Below, in pieces: positions 1-12,600 of a stretch of 64,000 bases of DNA. Position 1 is the stretch's first letter. The number at the start of each line of letters is the position of its first letter. Origin of the DNA: Glossina fuscipes. Taxonomy: Eukaryota; Arthropoda; Insecta; Diptera; Glossinidae. The DNA lies in assembly GCF_014805625.2 (NCBI RefSeq), contig NW_023998415.1, forward strand, positions 11,478,839-11,542,838. Direction: 5' to 3'. Under the pieces are notes generated by a model, which saw only the letters and a list, made by a program, of their open reading frames with translations, made no database searches and had not been told where the DNA came from. The translations under genes were made by a program, and so were the position numbers.

Positions 1-1489
1 GAAAAATAATTTTAGGAAAAATTATGCGCTAAGTTGAAATACTTTTTTTTAGAAATATATTATTTCTCATATTCGATAATTTAATTATAATATTGGTCTT
101 AGTTTTTGATCACATTATTGTATGTGTGCGTAAGTTAAACAATAGCTGAAAAGAGCAAAACTAGACAGGATACTTAATAACGGGTAAGGAAAGAATTAAT
201 AAACAGTAATGAATATAATAAATATAAATGGAAAATGTACAAAAATGTAAAATGCAAAAAAAGTATTCGAAAATCTCTAGACATTTCAATATCGCGTTAT
301 TTTACAGTCATGTGTTCGTACGTCTTTACATAGCAACAAATGTTGGAACGCTTTGTCATAAATATCTTTTAGTTAGGTATATCCTTAGATAAAGGCATTG
401 CATATTTATGTGTCGTAGATTTGCAGATATTTATATATATATAACATATATATTATATATATAAAATATATTAAATATACATATATATATATATACACGT
501 ATATATGCATATATGCATTTTTTTTCGTTATTTTTTCTCTTTCTCTTTCTCTTTCTCTTTCTATTTTTTTTTTTTTATTTTTTATTTTTTCCTATTGTAC
601 AAACACTTATATAAATTTTCATGGCTGTATGAAGGTGCGTCTAGGAGAGAATTGCAACTTCTCTATACGTTTAGCTGATGTACTATATGTATATAAAAAT
701 GTAACGATTATAATGAATGGCATTCTTTGACTAAAGTAACGGCACCCGCATAAGAGACGACGCTCAGCCGTCAGTGTATTTAAAGGAGTGCCCTGGCTTA
801 TATATATATATATATATATAAGTTTACGTACATAAATATTTCTTTGTGAACGCAGAGAGGTGAAGAAAATGTTTAAAGCACTTACAAGTGTAAACCTCAA
901 CAGAGTGCATATGTAAATGTCAGTTTTTGCGCTTGTTGAGTTTTGTATAACATTGACTAACAAAACAAACTGTTTTACTGCTTTACCTTCTGGTTGGCTG
1001 TTGTTGACTGTTCTAAACTCCTCTACTACTTGCCTAGCAAACTAAACTTATGATAAACAGTGTTGGATTTAATGTTAGTTAGTTAGTTGGTGTAGCATGA
1101 ATAAATTCAGTTGCTTTCTGTAATTATATTTCATGGAATTATTTTAATATTTTAAATTGTTGCAATTGTTACAAGAATTATTTCGTTTGTCTATATATCT
1201 ATATCTATACAAATCAACATATATATATATATATATATATATATGCTCGTCGTATAGTTTGTGTAAGCATAAAGGTGTATGTCCGCATATGTTTTATGCA
1301 CCAACCTATTAAGCGAAGTTCGTGCATATAAACACATCTATATATACAATACACTTTCATATATAACATAAATGTGCATACATATTTTATGTAATTATAT
1401 GTAAGCAGCCTAATGTATGTAATATAAATGTTGGTCACATTGAAAAAACAAGAAAAAAAAAAAAAAAAAAAATGAAAACTCAAAAAATT

Positions 1490-1520
<31 letters not shown>

Positions 1521-3177
1521 TAACAATAATAATGATGATAACAAAACATAAAAACTTTAATTAGAATAAATTAAAAAATCATGCCAAGCACACTAATATG
1601 CACACACGCGGAGATTTAAATCATAATTACATTGTAAACGACTTACAATAAAACTTCGATGGTGAGCCGGTATAAACCTTCTCATACTTTTTGGAAAACG
1701 AAAAATGTAGATAATGAGGTAAAACGAAAGCAACGAAAAGTTTAGTTGTATGCTGGTGACAGCATATCCGCTAAACTATAAATAAATTTAAACGAACATT
1801 TTCATAAATTTTAATAGAATTTTTCACATTTTGGGCGTTGTAGTGCATATGCAAAAAAAAAAAAAAAATAAAAAATAAAAATAAAAGGAAAAAAAACAAA
1901 TTTGAAATGTGACAAATAAAAAACATTATACATACTAACCCTAGTCTAACCGTGCTCAGCCTTTGCAGCCCGTTTGAAATTTTAAAACTAAATTTTCTGA
2001 TTACTTTACATTGCGTTTTTCAAAAAAGAATGTCTTTTCTACTTTAAAATTACAATTAATACTAAAAAGGAAAAACAAAATTTTACCACCATGAGCCTGA
2101 ATGTCTCACGGCCTCAGTATATTTCTACGTGAAACCATTATATATGCTTTTATATCATTTTTTTTTTTAAAGCAAGGAATAAATTTGGAAACTTGCAACG
2201 CAACCTGAAACTCAACGATAAGATAGATTTACGTCACTTTGAGATTCTTAGGAAGTAATTATAAATTATTAAGTTTTCATTTATTGAAACACTACGTTTC
2301 CACATAAACTTTAATGATTGATGAACAACCAGGCCCTACATCCAATCGAAATCGGCTAAGTAAGGTGGGTAAAGGCTAACCATTGAAAGCAATGCCATAT
2401 CTTAAATAGGAAAGACCTAAAGAGCTGCGCATACTATTTCAGAACAAGTAGCAGTAGTATCACATGTGACAACTTCTTTACACGTTATCATCTGGCTTAA
2501 AGTTAATTGAGGATAGGGTTGATGTCGTTAGAATTCTACGGAAAAATAAGTGATGCGTTCCGTCTGCATTTTTACCGCACAAGCTGCGATAAGAGGAAAG
2601 CGTCGTATTTGGCTTCAGCCAAATTATTATATTAGTAAGCCATATACGAGAAATGCTTATTCTCTTATTATCAACATAAAAGTAATAGTTGCTCTATTGT
2701 TACATTGTACGATTATAATTTAGTTGATGTGTGTGCGATAGCAACGAAAGTTGTTTCACTAAATATCTATCGCTCATCATCATCAAAGCTACGAAGCAAG
2801 TTGTGGAGGCCATAGTAGCGTCACACATGAAGTGTCGCGGCACATTATGTCAAACCAAGGTTGCAGCTTATATCAAACATCCCGACATTCGATTGTCGTA
2901 AACACATCTTGGATCAAAAATGTGAAAAAGTTCTCTTTTGGCTTTTAAAGTAAGACGAAATACGTAAATGGTGGTTCTCGGTGTTCGCTATTAAAAAATT
3001 AACTCTTCCGAAGTAGCTAAACAGATACTTGCCGTTAAAGATATATTAGCAAAAGTTATGGAGGACAAAAAAAAAATTTAAAAAAAATCTTTCAAAATGT
3101 GTTATAATAGTTGTGTTATAGCAGTGAGACGTAAGTAAGACGTGGACCACCAAAGCATGAGCATATTTCATTTTTTT
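1..3177. other. AT-rich intergenic DNA, no gene seen
   Basis: TA microsatellites lie at 799-820 and 1219-1244, a CTTT-repeat at about 537-562, a 20-A run at 1453-1472 and an (ATA)n tract at about 1490-1519. The 619-963 and 1214-1549 minus-strand frames are rich in Tyr/Ile/Phe from these repeats and lack coding character. Nothing else is recognisable. Confidence 0.6.
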
Positions 3178-3405
3178 TATTTAAAAAAGGTAAAAGAGCT
3201 GCAGAAGCACATAGAGAAATATCTGTTGTGTTTGGGACTAATGCTATAGGAGAAAGCATTCCCCAACATTGGTTTGCGAAATTTCGTTGTCGAAATTTTC
3301 CGCAAAAACTTCACCGAATTCTGACAGGTCAGATACCATTGATGACGACCAGCTAAAAGTTATGATTGACACTAATCGATACATAACGTGAGATTGCAAA
3401 AAAAA
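3178..3405 (+). pseudogene. mariner transposase N-terminal remnant
   Basis: Conceptual translation from 3180 gives FKKGKRAAEAHREI, then VVFGTNAIGES, HWFAKFRCRNF and, after a frameshift at about 3340, DDDQLKVMIDTNRYIT. This is the conserved order of the mariner-family helix-turn-helix DNA-binding region (KKGK-AAEA..., NWFAKFRSGNF-like, DDDQ-K-LIE-like). The copy has at least one frameshift and stops, no catalytic domain follows, and the ends are lost. It is a dead fragment of a Tc1/mariner element. I cannot tell whether it is the same subfamily as the remnant at 58.7 kb. Confidence 0.75.
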
Positions 3406-4270
3406 ACTGAATTCATTCAAAACAACAACTTTGTTCCTTATATAAAAAAAAAAATAAATAATAATAAATCATTTCATAGTGAAAAAGTGTATAAAATTTC
3501 GAGATTTGTTTACTAAATCCAGACTAATTTCACTGGCCAGATGCCAAAAGTAAAGCTTCTCGATCTTAGCGATTCGATGTCGCAAATTTTTTAAAATCAT
3601 TGCATCATTTATGCTAATTAGTGTATAATGCAGGTCATCAGATCTTAATTAATATCGATTTAAAGCGCTTTCGCCTTCTAATAATGAACTATTCATCCCA
3701 TTCTTGAGCCGTATATATGAAAATATGGAAAGCATAAAATAATTTCGATATGGGTACGATTTGTTTGCATACCACAGGTTTTAGATTTTAACATTGTTTT
3801 CTAAACAAAAATCGTGCACATTTTAGCACTTGTGGGGGGAATTGTTAACGAGTTTTAATTTTCGTTAACCTTATTCTGTTATTCCGTTGATGTCATTGTT
3901 GGAGAATTGTTTGCTTTACGAATATTACAATAAAAATAGTGCGACATCATACACTTTGTTTCATTTTTTTTCTAATACTTCCGAGACCTAGACCGAGCTC
4001 ATATAATTCGTATAAAGCTAACAAACACTCAAGTTAACTCAATACGCTGTTTGCTTTTGAAATATTTACGATGATGAACTTGAAGATAGAAAACTGTGGC
4101 CGTTTACAGTTTACCGTTTTCGATATCGAGTACGTACCTCGTTCGACAACCGATAGTCGATAGTATCGACAACTCGACCGAGAAAAGTATTTCAATCGAA
4201 ACGTAAACAACGTTACATCTGTGCTATCATCCGTTTTGGACTAATAATATACGAGTAGATGCAATTTAAA

Positions 4271-4440
4271 TCCACCTGAGTGGCCGAGTAGGCAAGAGTC
4301 TCGACAAGCAACTCAATAGTCGTGGGGTTCTAATCTCTAGTGCGATAGAGGTTTTAATAAAACCGAAAGCCTTAGATGCTAGTGCTTTAAGGAATTTATT
4401 CCCTGGCAAAATTTATAATAATAATAATAATAATAGATGA
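4271..4440 (+). repeat. tRNA-derived SINE-like element, copy 1
   Basis: Box A-like TGGCCGAGTAGG lies at 4281-4292 and box B-like GGGTTCTAATCTC at 4325-4337, about 33 bp apart, in the layout of a tRNA-Ser/Leu-type head. A unique body follows, then an (ATA)n tail at about 4416-4436. GTGCGATAGA after box B is shared with the copy at 40.0 kb. The acceptor stem does not pair and the D-arm is eroded, so this is a SINE head rather than a working tRNA gene. Confidence 0.55.
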
Positions 4441-4517
4441 AAATAAATACAAAGAAGATGAAGAAAGTAAATAATTAAATAATGATTCAATCTTATTATT
4501 TTTAATTTGTATTGACT

Positions 4518-4960
4518 TTTTGTACCCTACACTACTTGTTATGTTAGGATATATATATATACTAAATTTGTGCGAATGTATGTAGAACGCGGGAAAAGTA
4601 GAGACAGACCCACCTTTTATAGTATTATAAAGATTGAAACAAGCTTTTCAGTTCATTTATCCATTTACCTACCCCGTCTGCCTGTCTGCTTGTGTTGTGT
4701 TCTTGTATCCAACCGGCAGGTCACAATCTTTGAGGTATTCTGATAGAATTTGGAACACCAACATGTTCTGGTCCAAGCACGAATGTTGGAAATTGCAAAG
4801 AGTTTCGGTCGGACCACTTCTTCGAATAACTGTATTAAACAAAGTGGCTTAGGTTACTCAATTGTGGACGGCGCTCCGTGTTTGCACTTGTTTTTAAAAT
4901 ATATTTTCATTACCCCTGAAATAAAATATTTTCCAATAGTATTTTTCTTTTTTCTTATTA
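4518..4960 (+). repeat. Dispersed repeat family A, copy (TACCCTACAC type)
   Basis: It starts TTTTTGTACCCTACACTACTTG and carries GTCTGCCTGTCTGCTTG, then GGTCACAATCTTTGAGGTAT and GTCGGACCACTT. The same ordered blocks occur in the copy starting at 5451. The 4634-5055 open frames lie within or overrun this repeat and are not treated as genes. Confidence 0.55.
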
Positions 4961-5450
4961 TGAAAAAGTTAATACCCTTTCGCTTTAGGATACCGGCAAA
5001 GAAAAGTAGTAAAAATTATTCTATGTACTACACAACGTTTTGGAATGTCCGTTAATAATGAGATGTGGTTGCGTGCAACTCTATTAGTCGTATAAAATAG
5101 ATGCGTTTCGAAACAACATTTTACCTTATTTTTAAATATGTTACTCGACGGTAACTGCCCGATCAAGGAATTCCTCATTCCATAGTAAAAAAAAAAATGC
5201 ATACTCTTTCGACTGGCGTTAATTCACTACTTATTCCAATGACTTGACAATGAGAGAGATATAAATACAAGCGTAAAAATTACGATTCAGTTTACTCGAT
5301 ATCGAGAACCATTAATGAAATGTGGAGAAGTCCTTATATGCGATGGTATCCATAAAATGCACCTACATGGTCCAAATTCCCTAAGCTTGATTTCCATTTC
5401 AATTTACTATTATGAACTAACATTCATCATGAAACATAAAAAATTATATC

Positions 5451-6000
5451 TTTTTATACCCTACATACCTTGTGGTAAAGAGTATGTTAAGTTTATGCGG
5501 ACGTATGTAACGTTCAGAAACGCTTAAGATAGATCCGCCTCTTATTATACCGATCGATTCAGAATCATTTTCTAAAACGATCTAAGGCTCGTCTGTCCGC
5601 CTGACTGTTTAATGTCTGTCCAGTTAAAATTTGCGTTCAATCTACAGGTCGCAATCTTTGAGATATTTTGATGAAATTGATGATGCACTGACGTGCTGTA
5701 GCCCGAACGACGAACGCTATTGAAGATGATTTGAATCTGTCCACTTTTCGATGTTATTTTGAAAAGCCGTTATATGGACAAAATTGCAATTTTTAAAATT
5801 TCTCGACAAAACTCGCCCTGCAATACTACTACTGCACATTCTATTGGTATGAAAAATTTGGTTCGGCTCTCATATAATCAATCGTTCCAGCGAAAATCGA
5901 ATAGTTATAAAGTAACAAGTAAAAACATTACAGCCAAAGTTAGGCCGACTATTAAATACCCTACACTATATTGTCTAACACAATGCGGGCTGAATCAATA
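5451..6000 (+). repeat. Dispersed repeat family A, copy plus start of a second unit
   Basis: It opens with TTTTTATACCCTACATACC, followed by GTCTGTCCGCCTGACTG, GGTCGCAATCTTTGAGATAT and CTGTCCACTTTTCGATG. At 5916 AAGTAAAAACATTAC...AGGCCGACTATTAAATACCCTACAC begins another unit that matches, inverted, the copy near 34.1 kb. This signature is common in calyptrate fly genomes (recall). The 5759-6001 frame is repeat-derived. Confidence 0.55.
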
Positions 6001-7016
6001 AAGAAACTAATGCTGACTATGCGTTTTCTGCGTTTTCCTGTAGAGGGAATCTAACATATTCCGATCAATATCAAATGAAGGCAGCAAACTATGAAAAATG
6101 TGGAGCTAAGTACTCAAAGTGAGACACACAAATATTTAACAGAGTTGCATAACCTATTAATCCATATTTATATCTCACAAGCTCGAAAACATATTGTTTC
6201 TAATAAAGAAGGCAGCAGTAATTAACTCGGTATGTCAATATATATCAGAACATATTTTGTGTAATTGAAGAAGAATACGTAAATTTTGACTATTTGTCGA
6301 CTTGACATCTTTCGAAGCACCTAATAGAAATGTTTTAACAGGGTATGTAAAAACCAAGATAGAGAGAAATTTAAACAAATGAACAAAATGTTGCAATTGT
6401 ACGCAAGAATACTGTAGGCAAGCTATGATTCACCGAGCACCACACGTCAACCATCGTTTGTAGTATTGTCCTAAAAATATGGCGGAATATGTGCGAATTT
6501 TATCGGAAAGTTATTGTGATACCGCGGGTCATTGGCTTTAGGTTATAGAAACAAGTATAAATGGCCGAATGTGCTTAAGCCGGCCTGAGTGATCGTTTAG
6601 CGTATTTTTTATTAATTTTTTTTTTAGGTCAGGTGCAAACGCTACTGAAAGAATTTGGAAAAATTGTTACAAAATCAACAATGGAAAGTTATTTAAGAGT
6701 AGTGTGAACGGGGAGCACAACTTTCTTGCTAATCCCTTAATAATTGTCCTATTTTCGTAATGCTTCTATGTTAGGAAAGTTTGACAAAGTTATTATTAAT
6801 TGTATTACATTCAAAGTCAGTTACTTTTTTAAAATTCTCCCTTAACATTACACAGCTTTGAAATATTAAAGAAAGAAACATTTCCTTTCACTATAAAACC
6901 GTAGCGTAATAAAAGATAATAACATAATAAAATAAATAAGTAAAATATTTTTTATAAAATAGAATATCACTGTGAAAATACGCAAGTATACATACAAGTG
7001 CATATACATGCACGCA

Positions 7017-7064
<48 letters not shown>

Positions 7065-7451
7065 AATTTATAAACCTTGGAAATCTAACATCAAATACCA
7101 ACGACAACACGTTGAACATGATTTCATTTTTGACACACTTTTTTATTTTAAATAAATATATTTTCAGCATAATGGCAGTAAGAAGAAAAAATGAACAGTG
7201 TGTAAACAACACACATATTCACAACCTCCACAACAAATTTGGTTTTCCATCATTATACCCACCATTCATATGCATAGAGGCAGACAGACAGACATCAATA
7301 TAAAAAGTTTTATTATGTTACATATTAAATAAGTTTTCATTTTGCCTTAGCACACAGAGAAAAGAAATCAATGAATAACAAATACATTCGCGTACACCCA
7401 TGCCCTTAAACATTATAACAGCTGTAGTTAAACAGACAATTTTTGGCATAA

Positions 7452-7485
<34 letters not shown>

Positions 7486-7558
7486 TTCTTTTTCTTTCCT
7501 TCTCTCTCGTCATCGAATCAAAAACGCTTATGCATACACATTCACATTTATATGCGTA

Positions 7559-7589
<31 letters not shown>

Positions 7590-9221
7590 ATATATATATA
7601 TATATATATTTAGATTGATATATTTATACATATATAAAAATCCGAAGTATTAAAGCATTTAAACAAAGTTTGAAGCCATTTCGGCGCCCTTGATGGCTGA
7701 CAGTTGGCTGGCTAGAATGGTTGGTTGGATGCCTGATACAGATACAAGCAGCTGCCTGGCAGCAAACATTATCACCATCATATATACATGGAAGCATTAG
7801 ACTTAAAAGCGTGCTAAGGGCAGCGACGAAGAAGGATTCAAATCTGAAAACATGGTTTTTCTTTATTTACTTACGTAACACAAACAAATTTTTCTGAAAA
7901 AAAAATGAAGCCTTTGCAAAAGATAAATTGTAGGAGTATTACCATTGATTGAATTATTGTATTAACCTTAGATAATGTATGTCGTCGAGGAGGCAAAAGA
8001 AAAGAAAATGAAAAAGCTTTATATATATATATATATATTGATATATACTATATATATATATATATTTAGAACGCTATTGAAGCGTATTCCTTTTAAGGCT
8101 ACGCTTCAGGAATCCGTCATCTAAGAGTCATATTTAGTCATAATTTAAAATCAAAATACAAATCATGTCAATTGTTTTTGAAATTAGGCAACAAATATAG
8201 GCATAGGCATATTTCACTTGTATAGAATTTAGCGCAGTAAACGGTATAAAGTAATTCTGCCTGATTGAGACAATCTGAGCCATCCGCAATTGGATGCCCT
8301 TTGATATCCGCTAGAAATGGTAATTTCCTAAACAAATTATGGTTATATTCTCTAATTATAACCATTCGGTTTCATTTCAGCATGTTGACCATTGTAATTT
8401 TTATTGATTGGTGGATTAAATAAGTTGTTACATGTTTTCGGTAAGAATCAAGTGAGAGTAAAAATTCGATCTTAACTTTTAATTCTGAGGAAATGAATGA
8501 AGAAGGAAACGGTCGGCAAATAATTAGACCTTTTTAAAAGGCAATACTTTTTTGGTGTGATGCAAATGGAATAATACCCAAGCAAGTACAATTGAGGAGG
8601 AATAAGGCTTGGAAAGAAAAATGATTGCTGTTCATAATTTTTGTGTTTTTTAAGTTATTACCAAAAAAAAAAAAAACTTCTGGTTCAATTTTCAAGTAAA
8701 TTTAAAATCTTCGATCTCAAGTCGATTTTTTTCAAGGTTGTCGAGGATAAGCCGCAAATTGCATTGAATATAGGTTCAATGTTGACGTATTTTAACTCAT
8801 GATGAGATGCTTTTAGATGTCGGTAATATGCATGCAATGTTAGAATATTTTTTGCAAAAAACAAAAAAAAAAAATAAAAAAATATAAGTCTACGTGAAAT
8901 TAAAAATTTGGCAAAAACCAGTACAAATTGGTCGAAGACCATAACTTAAGTAGAAAAACTAAATAAAATGAAAATTCCATTCTTATGCTTTTTTTTATTT
9001 TTTTTTATTTTTTATACTATACTAAAATAAGCGTATTTAAAATATTTGTCGCGCTTCCTCTATAAAAACAGAAACTTTGAAATCCTTTATGTCAACAAAT
9101 AAAATAATAATAATATCAAAAAATTAAAATCTTTTCATATGTGCATTTAATAAATCCAGAGAGTATAGCGTATAATACATAACATTTTCATTCCTATCTC
9201 TCGTGCTTTATATTCTTCACG
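6001..9221. other. AT-rich intergenic DNA, no gene seen
   Basis: Apart from TA tracts at 7021 and 7558 and a CT tract at about 7450-7484, I see no transposon coding remnants, no RNA gene and no open frame with protein-like composition. The 8168-8365 and 8685-8942 minus-strand frames are short and unrecognised. Confidence 0.5.
7021..7059. repeat. (TA)n microsatellite
   Basis: Uninterrupted TA run of nearly 40 bp. The open frames on both strands across 6967-7303 are products of it. A second compound TA/TGTA tract lies at 7558-7612. Confidence 0.9.
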
Positions 9222-9606
9222 CTCCCTCTCTCTCTCTCTCTCTCTCTCCCTCTCACCCTCTCTGCTTTTTTTTTCAATTTTATTCTCATATCTAAATAAA
9301 ATTATCTCATAAAAATGTAAGAAAATTTTCTAAAATTCTTCGTTCGTTGTATTATGATGGTTCATTTAAAAACGATTAGATTGTATTTTTTCGTTTAGAA
9401 TAATTATTACTCTCCCTCTCTCGCTCTCTGCCGCTCGCGCTCTCTCTCCATCTCTCTCTCTGTCTATGCAAATTAAGAGAACGGTAAACTAAATAAATCG
9501 ATTTCTAAGCTTATTTGTTTTCAGTTCTCCTATGATTTACTCGTCACAATGCAAACTCTCCGTGCATTAGTGTTTTCTCTCTAAATTTTATTTTATCTCT
9601 CTCTTA
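9222..9606 (+). repeat. Cluster of three CT-tract blocks
   Basis: Nearly pure CT tracts occur at 9222-9264, 9411-9464 (with CCGCTCGCGC in the middle) and about 9573-9606, in otherwise AT-rich DNA. The complement is GAGAG repeated many times, so the cluster could bind GAGA-type factors. It may equally be neutral microsatellite expansion. Confidence 0.6.
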
Positions 9607-9623
9607 GTTGAAAGAAAATGCTT

Positions 9624-9644
9624 TGGAGAGTTTTCAACTCTCCA
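9624..9644. repeat. Perfect short inverted repeat
   Basis: TGGAGAGTT, a TTC loop and AACTCTCCA form a perfect 9-bp stem directly downstream of the CT-tract cluster. As RNA it would make a stable small hairpin, but there is no T-run after it and no sign of transcription. Confidence 0.6.
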
Positions 9645-12600
9645 TTAAACTTGTTAATGTATGTTAACGAAGCCATGAAGAGTATAGTATAAGTAACAGT
9701 GAAGTGGTGAATTTCAAGAAAAATGTAATGCTGCTCTTTTCATCATGTAAATACGGAACGGGATATCTATCTCATGTCTCTCAAATATATTATTGCCGCT
9801 GTAAGTGTTTTTACTACCCACTTAAATTAACGATGACATTTCTTAAGAATCAGAAGTAAAGACTGCTTTATGTTTCCGCCCAACAATCATGCTTATATGT
9901 ATATCAAGTATCAGTATTTCGCTATACGCGTCAAAGGCCTCGTTAAATATCGTGACCAACGCTAACCGATGTAGTTGAATCTATCTATTTTTCCCCTGGC
10001 CAAACTTTCAAATCAAAAAAATTAACTGAACATTATATATTACTATTATTATTATTATAATTTATTTAGGCCGGAGAACGAAATTCTAAAATTAAAAGAA
10101 GTACGATAAGCCGTAGGAACCAAGACCTCTATAGGCCACATTTTTTAACTAAAACAGCATGTCCTAATGAAGAACATTTCCGTTTCGAATTTTTATTTTT
10201 TTCTTTTCTTTTATGAAATTATGGCGCAATATTTTTTCTTTCTTTCATTATTTAACCAAAAATTAGAGCTCTTTTCGCGCACTTGCAAATCATGGTCATT
10301 TCTATCACAATTAGAATTCATTCACGTTAAGTTTGTGTGTGTTTAATCATCATCATAATACTAAATTAACTAATTGAATAGAAAAGTTAATGGAATGAAA
10401 GCAGTAGCGAGGGACAGTACGCGTTGGAGTAGACAATGTCTTCAATTTATTGGCTACGGTTAGATTCTACTGTCCGCTTGTACCTTGTTCTATGCGGAGT
10501 CTTAAGCTTTTGTTCCCCCAAAAAAGCGTATTAGTTAAGAATAGATGATGAACAACCGCCATACAGTCATTCATTTCAGTTCATCAACCTTTAATCATGT
10601 CGAAAATGATGACATTTTTTGATACAGAAAGTTTTTTATACGGATAAGAGAGCTCGCCTTAATCTAAGAAATCCTAGATTTGTTGCTCATATATAATTTT
10701 GGAACTTGAATGTCTCCAGAATAGACAAAACAAAAAACTTGCAAAGCGAGAATAAAAGCACAATAAATCCGCCTACCTCCGACCTACTCATAATAATATT
10801 TTGTTTATTGTTTATAAACATCTCGAATAAAAATGCGATAAAAATTTGTATGAAAACTTTATAAAATTTTTATTATTTGCCATAAGCAACAAATATGCTC
10901 AAAATAATGCAACATAATAGACAACAGCTTTCTTCCTTTTTTATTTTATTTTCTTATCATCAGAATCACACTGTAAACTCTGCAACGGATATATATCAAA
11001 GGAGAATGGGATTCAAATATGTTTAATCGTGCAACGGTTTATAAGCACTTCTCCTAAGCTCGACAGAGCTCGAAATCAAAAACCACCGGAACCCTTAAAT
11101 ACATTTACTTCCCATTATTTAAAGTTTGAAAGCTTAATATCGAGAACATTTGGTGTTATTTGCAAACTAATCTTTCCATGATGTTTAATGTCACAGACAT
11201 GTGCGAGCGTTTTATAATTATATGTTTTATTAAATAAACGTATATATATATATATATGTTATAGCTGATAGCAATAGATTTTCTAAGAGGGAGCCTATTG
11301 AACTGTGTGAACAGGGTGGTCCCAGATCTTTTGGGTTACGGTTATAGATTACAAAATTTACTTTCTAGCCTGTAAAGTTTGCTGTACATAGAGTCTCGAA
11401 AACGTAAGGAAAACAAACGACTGGACTAATTACCTTTTCTCAAATTCTCTCACTCAATTTTATTGAAATCTTTTCTTTTTTTTTTTTTCAATTGCGTAAA
11501 GCATTTCACCCTTGCACACTTCTCGGATGGAATAAAGCAAAACAAAAATAATATTGTTCCAATGCATTTAGATTGAAATTGTTCTTCTTGTAAAACCTAA
11601 ATACACGCAATCGTTAAAAGCATGGTTTTCTCGTATTTTAGATAGTATTACGACAATCAAGGCAGATAGTTACCGTTTATTCATGCATACTTTGATGTTG
11701 TAAATAAACTTCTAATTATGATATGTTCAAAAATTTCTTGTCTATATTCTTAATACTCATATCTACCTGGCAGAACTAATTTTCGTTTGCTGGGTAGTTT
11801 TTAAAAATTCCTTTATGATGTTTTCCTTCAGTTTTTTTTTTTTTTTCACTCTTCTCGGGGCTTTGCTTGTTTTTTTTTTTTTTTTTTTTTTTGCCTTTTT
11901 CAACATTTGTTAAAGATGTATTCTTGTCAACATGTGGTTTTCGTATCCATCACAGCAGGAGTAGGTGCATTCATATTACCACATTGCTTGCATCGGCGAC
12001 TTTGGAAAGTAAATAAGTATAACTTGTTCGTCATTTCTGCGATTACAAAAATTCATTTGACTGCAACAGTCCTTATTATTAATAGATGAAACACACAATG
12101 TTCGAAAAAGTCTATTTCATATACTTTGGGACTTTGGTGGAAAGACGGTGGATTGCGGCAGTAAATTTTTTAAGAACTTTTAATAGGACGGTACAAAATT
12201 TTGGTGTTAAAATTGCTTAAGCCACCACCCAAGTACCAGTAATCGTTAAAAATGAAATTTATTTTAAACTGCGTAACTACGACAAATACAAAGGAGTACG
12301 CAAGGAAGTTTTTACATTTTTAAGGAGCACATTTGGTGACCTGTTTTGCCTAAGAAGCCGCTTGAAGCGAAACTGTTGGGTTAATGCTTAATTCAATCAT
12401 CACGATATGAAATTTTAGGCATTTCTTGCAATACCTTTGAGTTATTACATCAATCCACTTGATCTCAAGTTTAAAGATTTGGTTACTTACGATAAACATG
12501 TTGTTATAATTTGTCTTTCACAAAAGTACTAACCGAATATTAATATGATGAACTCACCCGTTCAGGCTTAAATCATTACACTCCTGGACCATAGTTTTCA

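Noticed and set aside
4281..4337. Functional tRNA-Ser/Leu gene
   Set aside because: Box A and box B are present but the acceptor and anticodon stems do not pair and the copies share non-tRNA bodies; better explained as SINE heads.
9990..10110. Possible sixth SINE tail (ATT/ATA triplets next to GGCCGGAG)
   Set aside because: Only the triplet tail resembles the SINE copies; no box A/B pair could be recognised.
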